From: Setomelanomma holmii | Lineage: Eukaryota > Ascomycota > Dothideomycetes > Pleosporales > Phaeosphaeriaceae | Assembly: GCA_010015745.1 (NCBI GenBank) | Contig: ML978225.1 | Location: 120,808-184,807 of the forward strand | Length of the DNA stretch: 64,000 bases | Reading direction: 5' to 3' | Shown here: positions 56,841-64,000 of the stretch, piece after piece | Numbering within the stretch: the first letter of the stretch is position 1 | Layout of the letters: each line of letters starts with the position of its first letter | Notes under the pieces: generated by a model | Seen by the model: the letters and a program-made list of their open reading frames with translations, nothing else | Told to the model about the DNA's origin: nothing | Databases searched by the model: none | Position numbers and translations under genes: made by a program

Positions 56841-58316
56841 CTAACACTCCGACGCCGGTATACATTCGAGATCTGACTCTCGCAACGCTGATGACATGGA
56901 AGGTGCAACGTAAGGACCCCTACACTTGCACCAAGCCTTATCACACACAGCAGGCATATTTTCCAGCTTAGCAGCGAGCGAAGAATTTTTCGCTTCAAGA
57001 GCTGCAGCCCGAGCCGCAGCCTCAGCTTGCTTCTCGTTCGCAAAGTGTTGCCAAGACTCAGCCTTGGAAGTCTCGCCATTGCAATCGAGCGTCATGCGAC
57101 GGATCTGCTCTTGCAAAGCAGCGATCTGATCATCCTTAGCGATGGCTGCCTTTGCTGCAGCGGCTTCAGATTGCTTGAGCTTGGTGTCCAGATCCTGGAT
57201 TGTGGATTTCTTGGCCTTGAGCTGGGTCTGGAAACGTTGTTCGGCTTGTTGCTGCTGAGCATACATGGCATCTACTTGCGCACGATACGATGCTTCCTTT
57301 ACCGCGGCGGACTGAGAGAAGCTACGCAGTTCTTTCTTGCGGGCTTGAACGATCGCCTTGAAGTTATCGGCATGCATGTCCGAACGAGCAGCGCATGTGG
57401 CGAGATGGTCGTTCTCGTGTTGCAGGGATGAGATCTGCTTTGTGTGAGTGGCGATGTCTGCAAGAAGCTGATCACGCTCTTGCTTCAACTGGGTGATGGA
57501 AGCCCGGAGATTGCTCTTCTCAGTCTTATGGACAAGAATTAGACCTCGGTTCTCCTGGATCACGATTTGAAGCTCAGCGATCTGGATCTGAGCAACGTTC
57601 AGCTGCTCCTGCAGGCAGACAGTTGCGGACAATGTGCCACCGGCTATGTCGCGATGCTCGTCGAGCTGTTTTCCAAGCTTGGCAACCTCGTCCTCGCGAG
57701 CGCGCAGACTACGCTTGAGCACCATATTGCAATCGGCAACAGAGTCACAATTGTTTTGAAGCTCTTCCAATGCAGTCTGGAGCTCAGTAGCACCATTCCG
57801 CTGATATTTGAGCGCTTGGACTTCGGTCTGTGCTTGATTGTACCACTGTTGAAGCTTGCGCTTGTCAGCCTTTAGTATTTCGATCATATCATTGCGATCA
57901 TCGATCGTCTCATCATTGTCCTGGAATTGGCTGTAGGCTCGAGTTCGCAGCAGGTTGAATTTGTTTATCGCATCGTCGCGCTCGCCCTCAACCTGCTCAA
58001 GTTCGAGCTTAAGCGTGCTGATGGAAGTCTGCAATTCAGCAACAGTCTTCTTGCTCGATGCTTCCGTGGCTTGGAATTGAGTGTCGAGCAAGCTGATACA
58101 CTTTTGTAGTTCACTGCATTGAGAAGTCTTGTTCTGGAGATCCGTGTCTAGCTCCACGAATGTTTGTCGGTTGGACTCGTACAGGAATTGCAGCTCATCA
58201 CGCTGATCGCGCAACTTGACAATATCGTCATCGAGACGATTGACTACGGTCGCATTGGGCGGTGATGCAATTGGAGTACTAGGTTGAGCGGACGCCTTCT
58301 GGAAAACCTTGAACAT
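56841..58316 (-). CDS. Second coiled-coil protein of unknown function (491 aa)
   Basis: Single exon from ATG at 58316 (MFKVFQKASAQPSTPIASPP). Heptad-rich from about residue 28 to 450, for example VKLRDQRDELQFLYESNRQT, LEELQNNCDSVADCNMVLKR and an Ala-rich helix EAAAAKAAIAKDDQ. The short C-terminal tail is cysteine-containing (VCDKAWCKCRGP, ECIPASEC), unlike its neighbour. The head (FxxF with Ser/Pro residues) is loosely like that of the 607-aa neighbour (FGFFGHFTKQ... PSSPETP), which hints at an old tandem duplication, but the coils themselves cannot prove it. No other domain recognised. Confidence 0.75.
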   Translation of the reverse strand: MFKVFQKASAQPSTPIASPPNATVVNRLDDDIVKLRDQRDELQFLYESNRQTFVELDTDLQNKTSQCSELQKCISLLDTQFQATEASSKKTVAELQTSISTLKLELEQVEGERDDAINKFNLLRTRAYSQFQDNDETIDDRNDMIEILKADKRKLQQWYNQAQTEVQALKYQRNGATELQTALEELQNNCDSVADCNMVLKRSLRAREDEVAKLGKQLDEHRDIAGGTLSATVCLQEQLNVAQIQIAELQIVIQENRGLILVHKTEKSNLRASITQLKQERDQLLADIATHTKQISSLQHENDHLATCAARSDMHADNFKAIVQARKKELRSFSQSAAVKEASYRAQVDAMYAQQQQAEQRFQTQLKAKKSTIQDLDTKLKQSEAAAAKAAIAKDDQIAALQEQIRRMTLDCNGETSKAESWQHFANEKQAEAAARAAALEAKNSSLAAKLENMPAVCDKAWCKCRGPYVAPSMSSALRESDLECIPASEC

Positions 58317-60653
58317 CTTGCTTGTGTCGTAGCAATAGAGCCTGCTATGGTTGTGTTGAAATTTGCTTGGGAGGTCCGAGATCTGATGGTGAGACCAAAT
58401 GGATGCGTGATGCCTCTTCTGCTATGTTGGAAAGATTCTCTTATAGTTCGTCTCCTAAAATAGTAGGGATGGTACACTGCGACATTGTGCAAACACGACG
58501 CAATGTCTCTGAGCCACATTGCATTAGACTTCAGAAGATTAGCAGATAGCATTGTGAAGCTTTGCGAATGACAAACAAATCAAAGTCTCTCACACCGGTG
58601 GTTGTCCATCTACGCTGAGACACTACGACGCCTCTTTCAAGATACAGCGTTAGGCGTCACCCAAAGCTTCACGCACGACATTACAGAGCCAATCGCACGA
58701 AGAATGAGGAATGTCAGGGTCCTTCGATGTCCTCTCGAGTTGTCAGTCGAGGTCACGTGCGCAACAGCCTTCAGCTAAATTCCGCCCGCACGTTTTATAT
58801 GCGCCAAAGGAAGTATGCCGTGAATCGTTCCAAAATCCGACTGCTCTGTAGCCTTTGCTAGAACAGCCGTCGAAATGTTCAAAAGAATACGAGCCAGACA
58901 TCCGGGTTCCTGCTGTGGCCACCAAGCACAAGTTGGAACCAGGGTAGACGCTCGACTATCCTCAGCGTGGTCGATACTCTTGGATTGAGGAATCCGAAAT
59001 GCATTGCGAATATGCAGCCACACTCTAGCCTTGACATTCCTCTGGACCCAATCGACCAAGTCGATTGAACGTACGCATATAATTGCAACACTTTGTGCTC
59101 GTTCGTTCAGAATTTGGAATGGGTAGGCCTCGGCCGAATTTGACTACACCGAGCCTTCGATGGGCCAGTCAGGGTCCGCGCAACGATCAAAGCACAGAAG
59201 AGTCTTCAATGTAGATGCTCACGTCGTTGTCGGGTCCGACTGCTAGCAAAAAAGTCTAGAGGATCGGCGGTTAACCGGTACCGGTTCGGAACCGTGAGTG
59301 CAGACGTGGTCTCAAGTAGGCTTCGGCAGACTGTAGTAGACGTACCTGCTTCTGGAGAATGAACATCCAGGTCGAATTATAATCCATGAAAGTATTCTGA
59401 ATACATCTAGGCTCTCTCTTCGACACATTGTCTTTAAAAAACAAGCTAGGGTGACCTTGATGAATGTTCTACATATCGTCGGAGAGCAAGGCAGTTGGCT
59501 GGGTGCGAGCTCAAAGTTAATGCGGAACAAAACGGCGCAGCGCTGGCCCTGGACGCAAATCCCGTGGTGTTCCTGCAGAGAGAGGGATCTGATTGGGACA
59601 CTGTCGGCGGTCATAGGTGGTAATAATGCCTCACTAGACCGCCGGAACTCTTCTGCATTGTGAAAGTGAAACAAGGTGCAGCAGGATCATTCAAGGCGGA
59701 GTGACACGCCTCGATCGACGGCAGCAACAGGCTTGACCATGCGGGACGGGAACTACTTTGAGTTTAGCCAACGAGGAGATGTGTCTGGTGACGCATTTGG
59801 TCGTGTGTCGCGCAGCTAGCCCGATCCTGCGCAAAGCCTCATGCCGAGGGTCGTGGAGGCCTCCGAATGATCATCGGTCGTCGCGGAGGAACTGCCCGTT
59901 CGGAGGGTGCGAGCGACGCAAAGGAAAAGGAGGAGGCGGGACGCAGTGGGTAGTCGGAGACAACGTAATTAGCTGAGGATGCCACCACATTATGCGAAAT
60001 GCGCCGTTTCGCTCTAGACAGCGTAGAGCAGGGGAACAGCTTGTATTCATCGGAGTGACATGTTTAGGCGTGGTTTTGAATCGCGGATTGACGTTCGTCT
60101 GGGGAAATTATGGGGTGGACTCTTGGCTCCCGCAGTGACAGGGAAGGAGCAAGCGACCGTTCGGCACGTGTCGGCTCGCCGGTGACAGTCTTTTGAGCAT
60201 GTGAACGTCGAATTCCTCACGAAGGCGTAGAATGCGCGCGCAACACCACCATGCTTCTCCACCATCTGCCCGCCACCAAGCCAGCGTAGACGCCGCCCAC
60301 ATATACATGGACACCGCCGCTGGGCCTGCGACTGCTTATCAGGCTCCGCCAGTCCCCACAACCCGCAACCAGTAGCCCGCCCTCGCTCAGGTTATCCACG
60401 GTTCTGATTCACGTCATTGCGCGCGACAGCTCCCAACAACGTCTGTCTCGAGCCACCTGCGCCCCTCGCAGCTATCGGTGGCTGTACGACGCCTAGACCC
60501 TACTGTTGCTGTGCAGTCGCGCGCTAGGCCGGACTGCAGCAATATCTCGTCAGCATTCACCACCACATTCCACCAGACACCGCGCAAGCAGTCAAGCTGG
60601 CGGCGCTTTCGCTCCACCCGGGTGCTACGGCCAGAGGGCTCCCACGAAGCGGT
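58317..60653. other. Divergent 2.3 kb intergenic region
   Basis: Lies between a minus-strand coiled-coil gene and the plus-strand bHLH gene. It must hold both promoters. A 120-codon minus ORF (59312-59674) has no recognisable feature. It contains a CACGTG E-box near 58752 (AGGTCACGTGCGC), a 14-bp palindrome at 59273 and a GC-rich leader before 60654. Confidence 0.5.
59273..59286. promoter_or_regulatory. 14-bp palindrome AACCGGTACCGGTT
   Basis: Perfect inverted repeat with AACCGG/CCGGTT half-sites, followed three bases on by GGAACC. AACCGGTT is the core of Grainyhead/CP2-type sites, which also exist in fungi. Binding is inferred from the sequence alone. Confidence 0.35.
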
Positions 60654-62007
60654 ATGGGAGACAAGGACCCGTCGCCGTTTGGCTGTACGCCACTGCTCTC
60701 TTGCATTGCAGCAGCACTCACTAACACTGCGTGCAGACACGTTCAATCGCAGCTTCCTCGACCCGGATCCCGCATCGTTCGATCCCAACCAGTCGCTACT
60801 GACTGACGCAGAGAACCAGTCTATTGCTGACTTCTTCACGAACACCAACCCTTTCCACCTGTCCGACCCGCACGCCTTTGCTCCGGCCACAGACACCAAA
60901 GACAGCATAGACGGCTTCAACGATTGGTCGAGCTTCGTGACGCCTGCTACAGTGCACGGCGTCTCCACTACAATACCCGATCAGTCACAACTACACAACA
61001 ATTTCTTCAACGATACCTCGTTTGCACAACCGCCACTGCATGCCAACCACTACGGCACCACGCACGACGACTTGCAGGCAGCCGAGACGCTTTTCAACAA
61101 TTCACAACAAAACCCTTACTCGAACAACAGATCGCACAGCTTCCATGGCGCGCCTTCCTCGAGTCGAAATCTAAGCACACAAAGTGCACCCGCCTTCGAC
61201 CAGAATGGCAAACCCTTGGTCATCACGCCACATGGCTTGATCAACGAGCAGCTTGCTGCACTCTTGCCAAAGTATGGTGAAGAAGGCACAATAGATGCGC
61301 AGCTCGCAGCGCAGTGGGCGACCAGCGATGCCCGCCAAAGACACGAGTCCGAATATGGAGAGATTCTGCGTGGGCCCAGCCTCAAACGATCATACACGTT
61401 CGGCACAGACGACTCTTTCAACAACCCGACAGGGTTTTCTGCCGCGCATGGGCAGGAAACCACCGAACAAGTAACTGAGCGCTTATTACGCGACCTGAGG
61501 CACGCCCAGCCCTTGACACGAACAACCAGTGTCGACGCAAAGAACATCAGTCCCACCGGCCATATTCACCTGACATCAGCGCTGCCTGACAGCGCAAGCG
61601 ACGAGGAACAGTCGGAAGTGGCAACCTCAGACGAGGACGAAGACGATAGACCCAGCAAGAAGCGAAGGAAGAGCAGCCACGGCAAGAGTGGCTCACAGAA
61701 ACGTGCTCGCAACAGCAAGGTCCGCAAGGGATCCTCAGTCGAAGAGAATGGCAAGAAGAAGCGGAATTCAGCAGCTCAGAAGGCGCAACGTGAGAACTTG
61801 ACAGAAGAGCAAAAACGCAACAACCACATTCTGTCCGAACAGAAGAGACGAAATCTGATCAAGCGAGGATTTGATGAGCTGCATGATCTTGTCCCGGAGA
61901 TTCGTAACGGAGGCTTGAGCAAGAGCAGTGTTTTGACAGAGGCCGCCAACTTTCTGGAGAAGCTCATCGAGGAGAATATCGCGTTCCGACAGCTTACTGG
62001 TGGCTGA
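60654..62007 (+). CDS. bHLH transcription factor
   Basis: 433 aa. Exon 1 60654-60684 (MGDKDPSPFG, 31 nt), intron 60685-60736 (GTACGC, CACTAACACTG, GTGCAG), exon 2 60737-62007. The long exon has no ATG of its own in frame before the domain, so a 5' exon is required, and this one fits phase and signals. A long Asn/Gln/Ser-rich region (possible activation domain) is followed by an acidic patch (EVATSDEDEDDRPS), a bipartite-like basic stretch (KKRRKSS... KKKRN) and, at about 363-432, the bHLH. The basic region is NNHILSEQKRRNLIKRGFDE, where H, E and R match E-box (CANNTG) contact positions. A Gly/Ser loop follows and then helix 2, SKSSVLTEAANFLEKLIEEN. It resembles fungal Max/Ino4-like proteins; the partner is unknown. 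Confidence 0.87.
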
Positions 62008-62556
62008 GAATCTGGAGATTCTGCCTGAACTTTAGTGTTGTTCGTTACCGTTCAGGCCACTGCGGATGTATACACCATCAACAAAGCAGCCGCAGCCGCA
62101 GCCGCGGCCGTCGTTAAGGCGTTGGTAGTCTCAGGCGCCAGGCGCCCTCTGGTGAGCAATAGCTGGCTTATCTGCTCGAAAGCAGGTTGGCACGTTCATC
62201 TGGTTAGCGAAGCAGACCACACAATCAGCGCATTCTTTGAGAAACCCTTGACTAGGAGCTGTACGCCGTCATGTATCGTCATGACCAAGGCAATGCTCAG
62301 GACGCTTCGGCATAAAAGTGTGGGCTTGGAGTTATAGAGGATTACCTTGCGATACCCTGAACGAAGGTAACGTACACCATAGTACGAATATATAATTAGC
62401 TTATTGTTAATGAACTTAATCACTTGCGCCAGTCATTCTTCTGCTTGTACCCTTTACAATTATGCGCACAGTGGGCCGTTTCCTTCGGCGCACGGGTGCT
62501 GGTGGGCCCTTTTCACATGTCAAAACCTTAAACGGCGTCTTTGCGCTAACGTAGAT
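62008..62556. other. Intergenic up to the transposon
   Basis: About 550 bp containing the 3' end of the bHLH gene, a GCC/GCA-rich stretch (~62081-62112) and AT-rich sequence before the element. No gene seen. Confidence 0.45.
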
Positions 62557-62589
62557 TACAAGCGAGTGGCGAATACAAGCGAGTGGCGA
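62557..62589 (+). repeat. 17-bp-period direct repeat at transposon left end
   Basis: Two exact copies of TACAAGCGAGTGGCGA separated by one base. Repeats of this kind near the ends of Tc1/mariner-superfamily elements are often transposase binding sites; that use is inferred. Confidence 0.8.
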
Positions 62590-62653
62590 GCCCTACTAAC
62601 TTTGCGCGCCTCTCTCATCTAAACCTCAATTATCTTAACATAATGTTACTTAC

Positions 62654-64000
62654 ATGTCTTTAAAAGAAGCAGATATTCAGCTCGCTATATTCTCTATTAA
62701 AAATGGTCAAATTCAGAGTAATTATTGTGCTGCTGCTGCCTACAAAGTACCAGAGACCACGCTCCGCCACCGATGCGCTGGGATGTCCGCACGACGCGAT
62801 TGCCAGCCCAACTTAAGGAAGCTTACCCAGATAGAAGAGGAGGTTATTGTTAGATATATACTCGACCTAGACCAGCGTGGATTTGCGCCTATGTACGCGG
62901 CTGTACGTGATATGGCTGATAAGCTGCTGGCTGCGCGCGGCGCTGGTCAGGTCGGCGTCCACTGGCCGCGCAACTTTGTCAAGTGTACAGACAGTCTCAT
63001 GACGCGTTTCAATCGAGCGTACGATAGGCAGAGAGCTCTATGTGAGGACCCTGTATTGATCAGAAGCTGGTTTGAGCTTGTGGAGGAGACAAACGCAAAG
63101 TACGGCATCTGCAATGATGACGTCTACAACTTTGACGAGGCTGGCTTTATGATGGGCAAGATCACAACTCAGCTTGTTGTGACAGGGTTAGAGAGGAGAG
63201 GCCGGCCAAAGGCTATTCAGCCTGGCAATTGCAAGTGGGTCACAGTGATCCAAGGAATCAATGCTGCTGGCTGGGCTATCCCACCATTCCTCATCTTTGC
63301 TGGCCAGTACCATCTATTTGCCTAGTACAAGGAAGAGGACATCCCACGCGACTGGGCTATTGCAGTCAGCGACAATGGCTGGACTACAAACAAGCTCGGA
63401 GTTGAGTGGCTAAAGCACTTCATCAAGCATACATATGGAAAAGTAGTCAGCGCGCGTAGACTACTTATCCTTGATGGCCATGAGAGCCACCACTCTCTTG
63501 AATTTCGAGAGCTCTGCGAGGAGAACAATATCTACACGCTCTGCATGCCGCCTCACTCATCCCACCTGCTGCAGCCGCTTGACGTTGGCTGCTTCTTGCC
63601 GTTGAAGCGTGCGTACAGCCGTGAGGTTGAGAGCCTGATCCGCCACCACATCAACCACATTACCAAGCTCAAGTTTCTGCCAGCATTCAAGGCAGCGTTC
63701 AATCAATCGTTCAAATCAGCTAATATCTGCTCAGCCTTTCGAGGCGCAGGCCTTGTGCCTCTCCAGCCAGATGTTGTTTTGTCAAAACTTGACTTGCAGC
63801 TGCGTACGCCTACTCCAGCAACTCTCCCAGAGGCTCCCTGGGAGGCTCGTACGCCGAGCAACGTACGTGAGCTCGAGGCTCAATCAACGTTAATACGTGA
63901 TCGCGTGCGACAGCATAAGAGCTCGTCACCAGCTTCGATCATTGAGGCGATTAACCAGCTCAAAAAGGGCGCTGAGGTAGTGATGCTCTCAGCTGAGCTA
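62654..64000 (+). pseudogene. Fot1/pogo-type transposase with premature stop, 3'-truncated by window
   Basis: Catalyses cut-and-paste transposition when intact. An HTH (psq-like) head is near residues 1-45 (MSLKEADIQLAIFSIKNGQI), a CENP-B-type HTH near 50-120, then the DDE_1 core: first Asp in YNFDEAGFMMG, second Asp in LLILDGHESHHS, third Asp in SSHLLQPLDVGCF, so the triad is present. At 63323-63325 (residue 224) a TAG interrupts GQYHLFA|YKEEDIP, and the same frame then continues with normal transposase sequence to the window end with no further stop. A TGG-to-TAG or CAG-to-TAG change explains it. Otherwise the copy looks young. Without read-through it makes only the DNA-binding part plus the first catalytic Asp. 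Confidence 0.88.

Larger units (their letters stand above)
62557..64000 (+). mobile_element. Fot1/pogo-type DNA transposon, left part
   Basis: Begins near a pair of identical 16-bp direct repeats (62557-62572 and 62574-62589, TACAAGCGAGTGGCGA), probably part of the terminal or subterminal region, 64 bp before the transposase ATG. The rest is a CENP-B/DDE transposase that continues past the window. The right end, terminal inverted repeat and TA target duplication cannot be seen, so the exact left boundary is a guess. Confidence 0.75.

Noticed and set aside
59312..59674. 120-codon minus ORF upstream of the bHLH gene
   Set aside because: No recognisable motif, no neighbouring exon that would extend it.

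Overview
This is nuclear DNA of a filamentous ascomycete (Pezizomycotina). Evidence for that: most genes carry short introns (about 45-60 nt) with GTANGT-type donors and CTAAC/CTGAC branch sites, there is a Zn2Cys6/fungal_trans_2 regulator, a fungal-type Dicer-like 2, a fungal tricalbin-like protein, a triple CBM18 secreted protein and a Fot1/pogo-type transposon. The gene set fits Dothideomycetes, but that placement is an inference. I rebuilt the exon structures by hand from splice signals and reading frame, and the multi-exon models given here all sum to whole codons.

Layout. 1-2.2 kb: 3' part of a Zn2Cys6 transcription factor. 4.4-10.5 kb: HhH-GPD DNA glycosylase (-), divergent from acyl-protein thioesterase (+), then a short-chain dehydrogenase and a secreted CBM18 protein. 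10.9-18 kb: Hsp70-like ATPase (-), a conserved coiled-coil protein of unknown function (+), a RING-CH membrane E3 ligase (-) and proteasome subunit alpha2 (+). 18.4-23 kb: Dicer-like 2, with an in-frame TAG that is either spliced out or inactivating. 23-29.1 kb: a 6.2 kb block with almost no supportable gene. 29.1-36.6 kb: tricalbin/extended-synaptotagmin-like tether (-), divergent from GlcNAc-6-phosphate deacetylase (+), then a 133-aa protein (-). 37.9-43.9 kb: a large Asn-repeat cell-surface protein (-) and a membrane-anchored aspartic-protease-like protein that lacks both catalytic motifs (+). 44.8-48.8 kb: malate synthase (-) and an F-box-like protein (+). 50.7-58.3 kb: Rgp1 (-) and two successive coiled-coil genes (-). 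60.6-62 kb: a bHLH transcription factor (+). 62.5-64 kb: left part of a Fot1/pogo element whose transposase has a premature stop and runs off the window.

Most genes are unrelated housekeeping loci. There is no biosynthetic cluster and no CRISPR. Genome-defence themes meet here: an RNA-silencing gene and a DNA transposon each carry one in-frame TAG, and each TAG could arise from a single C-to-T type transition. Cell-wall/surface proteins (CBM18 protein, Asn-repeat protein, pseudo-aspartic protease) are the other lineage-variable component.
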